Assembly (NCBI GenBank): GCA_023398575.1
Contig: JAEWSC010000021.1
Location: 16,558 to 80,557, forward strand
From: Bacillota bacterium
GTDB taxonomy: Bacteria > Bacillota > Clostridia > Christensenellales > Aristaeellaceae
Direction: 5' to 3'
Length of the DNA: 64,000 nucleotides
Shown: positions 32,130-40,737 of the stretch, in pieces
Layout: every line of letters starts with the position of its first letter
How positions within the stretch are numbered: the first letter of the stretch is position 1
Made by a program: the position numbers and the translations under genes
Notes under the pieces: model-generated
The model's input: the letters and a program-made list of their open reading frames with translations, nothing else
Told to the model about the DNA's origin: nothing
The model's database searches: none

Positions 32130-33350
32130 TTATTTCTTCGTAACGACGAAGGCGGCAAGTGCATCAGCGGCGGCCTGGGGGGTTGCTTCACCGCGGCAGA
32201 TGGCGTTGAGCTGTTCCACCATGGGGGTGTAGTAATCCATCAGCTTAGGCCAGACAAAGCGGGCATCCAGCGTCTTGCCCTGGTTGAGGGAAAGAATCTC
32301 GGTCACGCGCTCGTTCTGGAAGGTGATGGGGGCATTGATCATGGGGAAGAAACCGGCGGGCAGATAGTCAGCTGTAATCTGTGCGCCTTCGGGCGTGGCG
32401 ATCCAGGCCAGGAAAGCTTTTACTTCTTCGGGATGCTTGGTGGCGTTATTGCCGGCGATGCCCATATCGGGGGGGAAGCACACGCCGGGGGTCTTGCCTT
32501 CGGGGGCCGGGATGGACATGGTGCCCCAGTCGATTTCATAGTCGCTGTTCAGGGGGCCGCAGCTCCAAGAACCATCGATCAGCATGGCGGAGTTGCCCAT
32601 GCCGAAGAAAATGTTGGCGTTGTCGTTGTCAATGGATTCAAAGCCTTCGGGCAGGAAGGGGACCAGTTGGGCGAAGTCTTCAAGAATTTCAACAAATTCG
32701 GGATCGTTGAACTTCTTTTCGCCCTTTTCATACGCAACGCGGCCTTCGGCAGTGATGTAGTTGGGGATCATGCCCAGGAATACGCACTCCAGAATGTCCC
32801 AGTTGGAGGCGATGCCATTGGCGAAAACCGTCACGCCGTTGTCCTTGAGCTTCTGGCACATGGTGATGAATTCTTCCCATGTCTTGGGCAGCTCAGTGAT
32901 GCCGTTGTCAGCAAAAATCTTCTTATTATAATAGATGGGCTGGGATACGGCGGCAAAAGGCACAGCGAAGACCTTGCCATCAGCAGCGGTCCAGGGTTCA
33001 AGGCTGGTGGCGGCAAAATTCTCTTTGACGCCCGGGACATCTGTAGCATCCATGGAGAAACCTGCGGTGTAGAGTTCCTCACCCGTAGCGTAGGAACGGG
33101 AATAGTACAGGTCGGGGCCTACGCCGGAATCCAGCTGCAAGCGGAGCACAGAGTTGTACTGAGAGGACTGCGTGGGCTCAAACGTAATGGATACGCCGGA
33201 AATTTCCTTGTACTTGGCAAGCAGCGCTTCAACCATGGCGGCATCGGTGTTACGCCAGGAACCCATGGTGAGCGTGACCCCTTCCGCGCATGCAAGCATG
33301 GGCAGAACCGCCATAAGAACGGCTACCAGAACCACAACCAGTTTCTTCAT
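32130..33350 (-). CDS. sugar ABC transporter solute-binding protein
   Basis: A 406-residue family-1 binding protein. Its signal peptide is MKKLVVVLVAVLMAVLPMLA; the following CAEG has a poor lipobox (M-L-A-C), so lipidation is uncertain. The mature protein has SGVGPDLYYSRSY near residue 85, GIAGNNATKHPEEVKAFLAW and a C-terminal lobe usual for MalE/UgpB-like proteins. Its ligand is unknown; the neighbouring glycosylasparaginase-like gene suggests a GlcNAc-containing glycan. ATG 33350 follows AAGGAGGACGTTTCC. A promoter at 33540-33568 gives a leader of about 180 bases. Confidence 0.9.
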   Translation of the reverse strand: MKKLVVVLVAVLMAVLPMLACAEGVTLTMGSWRNTDAAMVEALLAKYKEISGVSITFEPTQSSQYNSVLRLQLDSGVGPDLYYSRSYATGEELYTAGFSMDATDVPGVKENFAATSLEPWTAADGKVFAVPFAAVSQPIYYNKKIFADNGITELPKTWEEFITMCQKLKDNGVTVFANGIASNWDILECVFLGMIPNYITAEGRVAYEKGEKKFNDPEFVEILEDFAQLVPFLPEGFESIDNDNANIFFGMGNSAMLIDGSWSCGPLNSDYEIDWGTMSIPAPEGKTPGVCFPPDMGIAGNNATKHPEEVKAFLAWIATPEGAQITADYLPAGFFPMINAPITFQNERVTEILSLNQGKTLDARFVWPKLMDYYTPMVEQLNAICRGEATPQAAADALAAFVVTKK

Positions 33351-33539
33351 GGAAACGTCCTCCTTGATAGTTTTGATATTCAACCGCGCAAGCGCGTGAT
33401 ATCCAAAGCCCAGACCAGCCCATTCTCTTCCTTTATTCCGGCAAGGGGCAAAAGAAGAGAACCTTGCGCATCATTGCGCATTGTTACGCTATGTTACCTA
33501 CATTTATTCCATTACTCTCAAGTGCGCCATTGCGAAACA

Positions 33540-33568
33540 ATTCTATCACGATGAAATAAAATATGCAA
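33540..33568 (-). promoter_or_regulatory. promoter for the binding-protein/permease operon
   Basis: On the minus strand TTGCAT (33568-33563) and TAGAAT (33545-33540) are separated by exactly 17 bases. The match is good; the start codon is about 190 bp downstream. Confidence 0.65.
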
Positions 33569-33698
33569 GGTTTTTATTGAGACTTTGAATTTGATCCGGT
33601 TTTCGGCAGGAAAAAGCAATGGGCGTTGGGAAAAATGAACTTTTATTCCTAGAGTTGTTCAATTTTTGTGTTGTATTATTTTTGCGATGAAATTTATA

Positions 33699-33727
33699 TT
33701 GCTTTTTAAAGTCCTGTTTGTTATGAT
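33699..33727 (+). promoter_or_regulatory. promoter for the ROK regulator
   Basis: TTGCTT (33699-33704) and TATGAT (33722-33727) are 17 bases apart, 38 bp before the start codon. Confidence 0.65.
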
Positions 33728-33764
33728 CAACGGAGAATAATAAATATAAAGGGGGGGTGTGCTT

Positions 33765-34892
33765 GTGGCATGGATGCAAAATCAATTGTATGTGAAAAAG
33801 CGGAATACACTGATGGTGCTGGATTTGATTGCCGGGGCCCCAAGCATATCCCGCACACAACTGTCAGATATGACGGAGTTAAGCCCGGCCAGCATTACGC
33901 GTATTGTGAATACATTGATAAAGTTGGGCCTGGTGTATGAAGAAGGTACGGTAGATCAATTAAGCCGGGGCCGCAAGGCCCGGATTCTACACATATGCAG
34001 TGATGGTCTATATGCGCTGGGTATTTGCCTGGAACGGGACAAGGTTTCCTTGAGTATAACGGACATGCATCAGAAATGCCTATACAGATCATTTGCACCG
34101 CTTGAGAAAACGGTGCTCCGTTCACCGGAAGTATTTGCGGCCTATGCCAAAGGATTGTACGAGGAGATAGACCGGCAACTGATTTCTGACTGGGCACGTT
34201 TACGGATTGTTGGTGTCAGCATGCCCGGCGTAGTAGACAGTGCGCGGGGAATCGTTTTGAAGTCTGACCAGATGGAGTGGACGGATGTTGATTTGCGCAC
34301 ATCGTTTGAAATGGCATTTGACCTTCCGGTTTGGATTGAAAATGATGCCAAGGCCTGTATGATCGGTGAACGTGTGCGCATGAACCTATCACGCCAGGAG
34401 GATTCGGCCTATTTGATGGTGGGCACCGGCGTTGGTGTGGCTGTGATGAGCAATGGGAAACTGATCCGCGGTCATAGAAACATGGCTGGTGAAATCGAAC
34501 ATTTGAATTTGGTGCCGGGTTTGTTGCCTGAGGATGTGCTGCAAAAGCATCTGGTGGAGGATGAGATCATCAAAAATGCGCAGACAGCCTCCCCATCAGT
34601 CCGCTCGCTGGAGGATCTGATGATCGCCTATCGGCAGAATGCCGGCTTCGCGCGGATATTGGTGGGCGATATCATGCAATACCTGCGTCTGGCGCTTTCG
34701 ATGATCGAAAGCTTCTATGATCCTCAGCGCATTATATTGGGCGGTTCTATTGTGCAAAAGCTGAAGGAGGCGCTGGCTGGCTTGTTTCAGGACCCGCGCA
34801 TTTCCATTGGTGAGGATTATGAACAGTCTTGCATGCTGGGCGCTTCCATCGAAGCCATACGCCACGCGCTGGATACACTGGTTGGTGACTAG
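33765..34892 (+). CDS. ROK-family transcriptional regulator
   Basis: A 375-residue NagC/XylR-type repressor. Residues about 10-70 are a winged helix (ISRTQLSDMTELSPASITRI). The ROK kinase-like domain follows with VGVSMPGVVDSARGIV, the IENDAKACMIGE strand and VGTGVGVAVMSNGKLIRG. The canonical zinc cluster (CxCGxxGC) is absent: the segment reads EIEHLNLVPGLLPEDVL, so zinc binding is lost. Several in-frame starts exist; GTG 33765 gives the best spacing from the GGGGGGG site at 33751-33757. It is divergent from the transporter operon it probably represses and precedes the glycosylasparaginase-like gene. Confidence 0.87.
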   Translation: MAWMQNQLYVKKRNTLMVLDLIAGAPSISRTQLSDMTELSPASITRIVNTLIKLGLVYEEGTVDQLSRGRKARILHICSDGLYALGICLERDKVSLSITDMHQKCLYRSFAPLEKTVLRSPEVFAAYAKGLYEEIDRQLISDWARLRIVGVSMPGVVDSARGIVLKSDQMEWTDVDLRTSFEMAFDLPVWIENDAKACMIGERVRMNLSRQEDSAYLMVGTGVGVAVMSNGKLIRGHRNMAGEIEHLNLVPGLLPEDVLQKHLVEDEIIKNAQTASPSVRSLEDLMIAYRQNAGFARILVGDIMQYLRLALSMIESFYDPQRIILGGSIVQKLKEALAGLFQDPRISIGEDYEQSCMLGASIEAIRHALDTLVGD

Positions 34893-34921
34893 AAAACACT
34901 GCAGTTAAAGAGGGAGACCGT

Positions 34922-35851
34922 ATGCACGCGATCGTTGGAACATGGAAGATGAGTTATGATGGTGTGACGAATGCGTTTAACTATTTGGATCAAGGCGGTC
35001 ATGCCGGCGAAGCGGTTGCACGGGCCGTGATGGCGGTAGAGGATGATCCACGCTTTGTATCAGTGGGGTATGGCGGTTTGCCGGGCAGGGATGGCCGGGT
35101 CACGCTGGATGCGGCGTTTATGGATGGGCAGACGCTGCAATATGGCTGCGTAATTGGCGCAGAAGGCATCAAGAATCCTATCCGTGCCGCCATGCGGCTG
35201 TCCACGCGAAAGCAAAATTGCTTGCTTGCCGGCAATGGCGTATTGGAATTTGCGTTATCAGAAGGCTTACCCCTTTGCGACATGCGCACAGAAAACGCGA
35301 AAAAGCGTTGGCGTGAGGCGGTTGCCGAACAAAATAAAACGTTGGAAGCCTATCGCGGCCATGATACCGTGTGCGTAATCGCACTGGATGATAGCGGCCG
35401 GCTTTGCGTAGGCACCTCTACCTCCGGGCTTTTTATGAAGGAGCCGGGACGTGTGGGGGATACGGCGATCATCGGTTCCGGCTTTTATTGCGATGCCCGT
35501 TATGGCGGGGCAGCAGCTACAGGGATGGGCGAGGATATCATGCGCGGCTGCCTGTCCTATGACGCCGTTTCCTTAATGCGCAGAGGCGCTTCTCCCCAGG
35601 AAGCCTGCGATGAGTCACTGCATCATTTATACAGACGGATGCGGGAATTGGGAGATAAAGATGGTGGGATGAGTATAATCGCCCTGTCTCCCGACGGCCG
35701 GTTCGGCGCGGCTACAACGATTGAACTGTTTCCGATTTCCTATGCTTGCACAGGGAAAGGATGCAACCTGTATACTGTAGGCTTATCTGAGAACGCAACA
35801 ATAATGCACAAAGCCACCGAGGAAGAAAGACTGGCAATGGCAAGTGATTGA
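34922..35851 (+). CDS. N4-(beta-N-acetylglucosaminyl)-L-asparaginase-like Ntn-hydrolase
   Basis: Glycosylasparaginases cleave GlcNAc-Asn left from N-glycoproteins; relatives cleave asparagine or isoaspartyl peptides. The 309-residue precursor has RGHDTVCVIALD near residue 145, where autocleavage before the threonine would give the nucleophile, and GTSTSGLFMKEPGRVGDT and GGAAATGMGEDIMR, which match the human enzyme more than plant-type asparaginases. No signal peptide is seen, so it would act on imported material. GAGGGAG precedes ATG 34922, 29 bp after the ROK gene. A terminator follows at 35896. Confidence 0.85.
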   Translation: MHAIVGTWKMSYDGVTNAFNYLDQGGHAGEAVARAVMAVEDDPRFVSVGYGGLPGRDGRVTLDAAFMDGQTLQYGCVIGAEGIKNPIRAAMRLSTRKQNCLLAGNGVLEFALSEGLPLCDMRTENAKKRWREAVAEQNKTLEAYRGHDTVCVIALDDSGRLCVGTSTSGLFMKEPGRVGDTAIIGSGFYCDARYGGAAATGMGEDIMRGCLSYDAVSLMRRGASPQEACDESLHHLYRRMRELGDKDGGMSIIALSPDGRFGAATTIELFPISYACTGKGCNLYTVGLSENATIMHKATEEERLAMASD

Positions 35852-35895
35852 AATAGCAATGCAATTTGAAGAAAGGGTAAGGTTGTGATATTTAT

Positions 35896-35926
35896 ACCCG
35901 CTGCATGATGTGATGGCAGCGGGTTT
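35896..35926 (+). terminator. terminator after the glycosylasparaginase-like gene
   Basis: ACCCGCTGC pairs with GCAGCGGGT (9 bp) around an 11-base loop, followed by TTG and further T-rich sequence. Confidence 0.75.
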
Positions 35927-36087
35927 GTTCGTAATGGTAGACATTTTGTTCATGATGAAGACAGAAGTCTTTTGGCTGGAATTCTTGGCGGCAATAAGTT
36001 ACAATGAACTAGATGCTGGTAATCCATTATATACAAGCTTTTAAATGAGCCAAATACAAAAGAAAAATGAATCTGGGAGTGGTAGAT

Positions 36088-37947
36088 ATGCAAAGTAAAA
36101 GACCAGGAATTCGTGCGAGGCTAAGTTATTTGTTTGATAAGGCAATGGCTAAAGGAACCATTGCGCTGGTGGCGCTATTGTTTACCATTACTGCGGCAGT
36201 GGTTGTATTTGCAGGTGTTTTGGGTGCTCTACTGCATGGCGATGCATCTGCTGGCGTAACCATTTGGCAAAGTATGATGCATGCTTTGGATGCCGGTACA
36301 CTCGCCGGCGATGATACAGGCAATATCGGATACCTTATCGTAATGTCCGTCGTAACGGTATGCGGCATTTTTGTGACAAGCATATTGATTGGTATTATTA
36401 GCGCCGGGTTTGAGCAAAAGCTTTATGATTTGCGCAAGGGTGCTTCAAAAGTCGTTGAGACGGGACATGTAGTGATTATGGGATTTAGCGATGGCGTTTA
36501 TACTATTTTGGCTGAGTTAATCGAAGCTGGCGCAAATCAAAAAAGAAACTGCATTGTAGTGATGGGCGAGCAAGAAAAAGAAACAATGGAGGAGCTCATC
36601 AAGGGACATATAAAAGACTGCAAAACGACAGAGATCATTGTTAAATCTGGTAAACTCACTGAGGAGTTTTTGCTGGAGCGTGCCTCACTGGAAACCAGCA
36701 GATCAATTATTGTCAATCAGCAGCAGGACTTTGATGTCATAAAAACCATTTTAGCAGCGGTGAGTTACTTAAAAACACACAATGCATTTGAAGGCGGGCC
36801 GCATATTACCGCAATGATCCATCATAAGGAAAACTTGGATGTGGCAAGAATCGCGGGTGAAGGTCTGGCGGAAGTGCTGTTCTTTCAAGATGCATTGTCC
36901 AGAATCATTGCCCACACCTGCCGTCAGCCGGGGCTTTCATTGGTGCTGACTGAATTCTTCGATTTTTCGGGTGATGAATTTTATTTTGAGAGTTTTCCAG
37001 AGCTTGCAGGAAGAACGTTTGGCGATACGCTGAATTTGTTTGAACGTTCCACAGTTGTTGGTGTTCAGCATGAGGACAAGGTAATGCTTAACCCGCCTAT
37101 GGATCTTGTGCTTACTTCTTGTGACCTGGTAATTCATTTGGCTGAGGATGACAATGCATCAAAACCGAGCAAGTCTGTGCCCGAATTGAACTTGTCATCG
37201 GTGTCTGCCGCAAATAAGCCGGAGGATGAAAGAAATCGTCTGCTAGTGCTGGGCTGCAATCAATACCTGCCCGATATTTTGACAGAGCTGGATCATTATG
37301 CTGAGCGGGGAACGACGATTACCGTGGCGGATGTAACATTGCCTCAGCCGTTGTTTGCGGATTCTTATATCAATATTCAGTTGAACCCAATAGAATGTGA
37401 TATTTTTCAACGAAGCGTGCTGGAATCTCTTTTGATAGATGGAGCGGAAAACATTCTGCTTTTGAGCGACTTGCAGTGTGAAAATGATGAGGCTGATGCC
37501 AAGACACTGATGCTTTTGATTCAATTGCGTGATATTGAAAGGAAATCTGGCTCCCAATTTAATCTTACAAGTGAAATGCGTTCCGTGGATAATCAAAAGC
37601 TGGCAACTGTAGCCAATGTAAATGATTTTGTTGTTGGCAGTACCATTACGAATCTTATCATCGCGCAGGTTTCCCAAAACAGGAAGCTTTCCCTGCTATT
37701 TGAAGATATGCTGGATGCGGATGGATCTGAGCTGTATATGAAGAAAGCCTCGCGCTATGTACAACCAGGTATGGTAACCAACTTCTACACGATTACAGAA
37801 ATCGCAAGAAAACGGAATGAGATTGCGATAGGATACAAAAAGGTATCAGGCGAAGGAATTCAAATAAAAACAAACCCGAAAAAATCCGATTTGGTTCAAT
37901 TTGGCGAGGCTGATTACTTGATCGTTATCGCGCAGGATGACCGCTGA
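36088..37947 (+). CDS. CASTOR/POLLUX-like ion channel
   Basis: A 619-residue membrane protein. Two membrane helices lie near residues 22-48 (IALVALLFTITAAVVVFAG) and 82-108 (IVMSVVTVCGIFVTSILIGI), followed by two large RCK/TrkA-N-like domains: HVVIMGFSDGVYTILAEL and, after a linker, NRLLVLGCNQYLPDILTEL. This arrangement fits the CASTOR/POLLUX/SYM8 family of cation channels, gated by ligand binding at the Rossmann domains. The ion and ligand in bacteria are poorly known. ATG 36088 follows GGGAGTGG; ATG 36067, seven codons upstream in frame, is possible. It stands alone between terminators. Confidence 0.82.
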   Translation: MQSKRPGIRARLSYLFDKAMAKGTIALVALLFTITAAVVVFAGVLGALLHGDASAGVTIWQSMMHALDAGTLAGDDTGNIGYLIVMSVVTVCGIFVTSILIGIISAGFEQKLYDLRKGASKVVETGHVVIMGFSDGVYTILAELIEAGANQKRNCIVVMGEQEKETMEELIKGHIKDCKTTEIIVKSGKLTEEFLLERASLETSRSIIVNQQQDFDVIKTILAAVSYLKTHNAFEGGPHITAMIHHKENLDVARIAGEGLAEVLFFQDALSRIIAHTCRQPGLSLVLTEFFDFSGDEFYFESFPELAGRTFGDTLNLFERSTVVGVQHEDKVMLNPPMDLVLTSCDLVIHLAEDDNASKPSKSVPELNLSSVSAANKPEDERNRLLVLGCNQYLPDILTELDHYAERGTTITVADVTLPQPLFADSYINIQLNPIECDIFQRSVLESLLIDGAENILLLSDLQCENDEADAKTLMLLIQLRDIERKSGSQFNLTSEMRSVDNQKLATVANVNDFVVGSTITNLIIAQVSQNRKLSLLFEDMLDADGSELYMKKASRYVQPGMVTNFYTITEIARKRNEIAIGYKKVSGEGIQIKTNPKKSDLVQFGEADYLIVIAQDDR

Positions 37948-38276
37948 TTTTTATTAATAACATGTACAGACGAACCGGTTTGCCTTTATGCAAGCCGGTT
38001 TGTTTGTTTGTTTGAGAAGGAAAAGAGGGGTTGCCGGATCATTGGGGCATGTATGGAAATTAAGCCCAGGGTGTACGCTTCTGTGTGCCCGGGGTATACC
38101 TTAATGAAGGCAAAATGCCGATTATCATTCCATTGGTGGCATCCAGCATTTGATTATCAGCATCTGGTTTCTTATGGATAGGATGCACTTGACTGAATTG
38201 TAAATTATCCCAAAGTAGGAAAAAATGCGCCAACCAGCACCGTTGTATGGTCAGAAAAGGTTGGGAGGGGCTAGAT
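37948..38276. other. gene-free gap after the channel gene
   Basis: The gap of 329 bp holds the terminator at 37973-38000 and no frame with a ribosome site. A GC-rich CCCAGGGTGTACG...CCCGGGG stretch at about 38066-38094 may form a second hairpin. I see no clear promoter for the SH3 protein gene. Confidence 0.4.
37973..38003 (+). terminator. terminator after the channel gene
   Basis: AACCGGTTTGC and GCAAGCCGGTT pair over 11 positions (one G-U) around CTTTAT, followed by TGTTTGTTTG. Confidence 0.75.
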
Positions 38277-39446
38277 ATGAAGAAAGGGTTTATTCTTTTG
38301 CTCTTGGTGGCTGTAATCGCATGCATTCCGGTGTTTGGCTTGGCTATGAATGACGGGGCTGTGGTGAACAACCCCAATCCGCAAGACAGGCTGCATCTGA
38401 GAGCGGAGCCTAGCATGACATCTCAATCCCTCGGCAAGTATTACAATGGTACGCCTGTTAAGATTATTGAGTATAGAACAGATGAGTGGGTAAAGGTTGT
38501 TGTAGGCTATCCAACGGGACCGGATTATGAAGCGTATGTGGGATATATGCTGGAGAAATATTTGACATCTACGTTTGATGGGGCTGCTGATAAGGTGAAA
38601 TCTGCCATGCCGGAATATGCATCCACTTCTTCTACATGGAGAATGTATCATTCGCCAAGCTCAAACGCCGCTTACGAAACCTTCGGTATGAATGAAGACA
38701 TTCGCCTGATGGGGTTTACAGAAAAATGGTGGCATATTCTTATTATGCGCAATGGTGAAAGCTACCGATCCGGTTTTGTACCGGCTGCAAACAAATTGGA
38801 AACTCCTCAGGTTGCCGCAATTAACAACCCTAATGCCATCGACCGGCTTCATCTGCGCATAAGCAACGACCCAAACGCCCGATCCCTTGGCAAATACTAT
38901 AACGGCGTGAAGGCGCAGGTAATAAGCCGGCATGGGGATTGGATGAAAGTGCGCATTGGTGGTGCCGAAGGGTTTATGATGACAAAGTATCTTGCCCTTG
39001 GCGCATCGGCTGAGCACGTGAAAAGCGCTATACCTACAGTACGCCTGACCACTGACAAGGTAAACCTTCGGGAAACGGCCAGTTTGAGCAGCAAGGCGTT
39101 GGGGCAATATAAATTAGGTACATCTGTCAATGTGTGGGGTGTGTACGATACCTGGCTGCATGTGGAGATTGGCGGAAAATCAGGGTATATGCTTGCCTCC
39201 ATGCTGTCGGCACTGCCGGGAGATAGGCCGGGAAGCACGCCGCCCCCTGTGGCCGGTAAGGCTGCACAACTGAGGGCTGATGCCAATTTTCGGTCAAGCG
39301 CCAGCTATACTGGCACGATACTGGCATACTTGGGGAAGGGCACCAAGGTAAATGTGCAAAAGCAAAGCGGCGACTGGTATTACGTGAGAATCGGTACAAC
39401 TGACGCTTACGGCTGGATACTAAAAAGCCTGGTGAGTATACAGTAG
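38277..39446 (+). CDS. secreted protein with five SH3b-like repeats
   Basis: A 389-residue exported protein: signal peptide in residues 1-24 (ILLLLVAVIACIPVFGLA), then about five bacterial SH3 repeats. Repeats 1 and 3 open with NNPNPQDRLHLRAEPS and NNPNAIDRLHLRISND and share SLGKYYNG; repeat 2 is degenerate; repeats 4 and 5 (VNLRETASLSSKALGQY and ANFRSSASYTGTIL) are joined by a proline linker. SH3b domains bind cell wall peptides. No catalytic domain is present, so it may be a wall-bound adhesin or decoy. ATG 38277 follows GAGGGGCTAGAT. A terminator shared with the convergent gene lies at 39495. Confidence 0.85.
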   Translation: MKKGFILLLLVAVIACIPVFGLAMNDGAVVNNPNPQDRLHLRAEPSMTSQSLGKYYNGTPVKIIEYRTDEWVKVVVGYPTGPDYEAYVGYMLEKYLTSTFDGAADKVKSAMPEYASTSSTWRMYHSPSSNAAYETFGMNEDIRLMGFTEKWWHILIMRNGESYRSGFVPAANKLETPQVAAINNPNAIDRLHLRISNDPNARSLGKYYNGVKAQVISRHGDWMKVRIGGAEGFMMTKYLALGASAEHVKSAIPTVRLTTDKVNLRETASLSSKALGQYKLGTSVNVWGVYDTWLHVEIGGKSGYMLASMLSALPGDRPGSTPPPVAGKAAQLRADANFRSSASYTGTILAYLGKGTKVNVQKQSGDWYYVRIGTTDAYGWILKSLVSIQ

Positions 39447-39494
39447 AAGTGAGCAACCTGTTTCTGCCATATGAAAGGGAAAATGGGTGAAACT

Positions 39495-39538
39495 GATCAC
39501 GAGGATGGGATTTTATGGTCCCTTCTCCGTGATCTTTT
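39495..39538. terminator. bidirectional terminator
   Basis: GATCACG (39495-39501) and CGTGATC (39528-39534) pair, with an inner GGGA/TCCC stem, and TTTT follows. It separates the convergent SH3 and BtrH-like genes. Confidence 0.65.
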
Positions 39539-39540
39539 AC

Positions 39541-40638
39541 TTATTTCATTTTCTGCTCTTGCAAAAGCAAATCCTCAATGTGCCCAATGGCTTCCACATC
39601 TTTTGCCATGCTTCTTCTCCCTTCGTCCGCCAGAATCTTACGTATGGCGGGATCGGTGAACTTTTCAAAGCCGGCAGGATCCATAGTAAGATGCTTCCAC
39701 AAAAAGCCGCCGTAGGCGGAGCATTCCTTCCAGGCCGCAATGGCAGGAGAAAGGTGCTCCGTCCATTCGTGATAATGGTCAGCCAGGTATTGGTAGTAGT
39801 GCAAGGCCAAGCCGCGCTCATGAATTTGGCACAGCGCGTCGCAGTAGATGAAAAAGCGCCCTTGGGCTGTTTCGTTCCATACGTCGCCGCTGTCCATATC
39901 CCACTTCTCTGGCAAGGTGATTCCCTTGAGCTTGCTGAAATCGTCTTGCTCAAGCTGCTTTAGCATTTGCTCCCAGGCAGCGAAGCCTACCTTTGCGCCC
40001 CGGACTTCCTTTTGCATTGCGTGATGAACGATGGCGTTGAATGCGGCAAGAGCGCTTTCGCGCTGTGGTGGAGAGGATTCTGCCTTTTCAAGAATGAGGT
40101 ATCCAAACAAGCCGTCTTGCCAGTTTTCTTTTTTAAAGGGAGCTTCAGGACCAAATCCCTCACTATCCTGAAAGTAGTTCCAGCCAATCAGTACTTCCCC
40201 GCCCTTTTCAAAGCCGTGCACTACACAACATTCCGGTGGGCCGATGATGCCCATGGCGATGATGGGAATGCCTTTTTCAATGGAGGCGGTGATTTCGTCT
40301 TTTGCAACATCCAAAGAATCAAACGGCCCCTTTACACCCGCAATCTCTTTAAAGAGGCGGATTTTTGCCGTGTATCCAATGGCTTTCAGCACACGCAGAT
40401 GCGGTGCAAAAGGTGGCTCCTCGCAGGCCAATATATCACAATTGCTGCCGCACCATTCACCTGGCCGCCAGACCAGCCGGTTACCGGCTCCGGACAAGGC
40501 AAGAAGCTCAGCATAGAACCTTTTTTGATTCATGCCGTGAAGGGCAGCGTATAGCGAGCCGATGAAAGGTGTCAAGTAGGATTCATTGCCGATGAACTGA
40601 GCGATGCGGGGTATGTTTTCGATGATACGGCTTTCCAT
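39541..40638 (-). CDS. BtrH-like protein of unknown function, copy 1
   Basis: A 365-residue cytoplasmic protein. It resembles, weakly, BtrH_N-type proteins with a papain/C39-like fold: a LALSGAGNRLVW stretch near residue 45, and a core GIPIIAMGIIGP ... VVHGFEKGGEVLIGW near residues 125-155. The catalytic cysteine expected near the N-terminus of peptidase-like relatives is not seen (FIGSLYAALHG). The C-terminal 150 residues are helical. ATG 40638 follows GGAGG. It is paralogous to 41537-42613, and the two flank the AAC(3)-type gene. No function is assigned. Confidence 0.65.
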   Translation of the reverse strand: MESRIIENIPRIAQFIGNESYLTPFIGSLYAALHGMNQKRFYAELLALSGAGNRLVWRPGEWCGSNCDILACEEPPFAPHLRVLKAIGYTAKIRLFKEIAGVKGPFDSLDVAKDEITASIEKGIPIIAMGIIGPPECCVVHGFEKGGEVLIGWNYFQDSEGFGPEAPFKKENWQDGLFGYLILEKAESSPPQRESALAAFNAIVHHAMQKEVRGAKVGFAAWEQMLKQLEQDDFSKLKGITLPEKWDMDSGDVWNETAQGRFFIYCDALCQIHERGLALHYYQYLADHYHEWTEHLSPAIAAWKECSAYGGFLWKHLTMDPAGFEKFTDPAIRKILADEGRRSMAKDVEAIGHIEDLLLQEQKMK

Positions 40639-40677
40639 GAGGATACCTCCAAGCAGTGTATTCTTTGGTGAGAACCT

Positions 40678-40705
40678 TTTTACAATAAGGCGCATGTGGT
40701 ATAAT
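40678..40705 (+). promoter_or_regulatory. promoter for the AAC(3)-type gene
   Basis: TTTTAC (40678-40683) and a perfect TATAAT (40700-40705) are 16 bases apart, 32 bp before the start codon. Confidence 0.6.
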
Positions 40706-40737
40706 GCCTCATCGTCTGAATAAGAGGAGCACGAAAG

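Larger units (their letters stand above)
33351..33764. promoter_or_regulatory. divergent control region between binding-protein operon and ROK regulator
   Basis: This 414-bp gap has no gene. It holds a promoter for each side (33540-33568 minus, 33699-33727 plus). Within the leader of the minus-strand operon TTGCGCA occurs at 33464-33470 and again at 33474-33480, exactly one helical turn apart, with related TTGCGAAA at 33530-33537. These may be operator half-sites for the ROK protein; this is inference. Confidence 0.45.

Noticed and set aside
32433..33554. Plus-strand open frame of 373 codons opposite the MalE-like gene
   Set aside because: It is a shadow of the binding-protein gene, which has all expected coding features.
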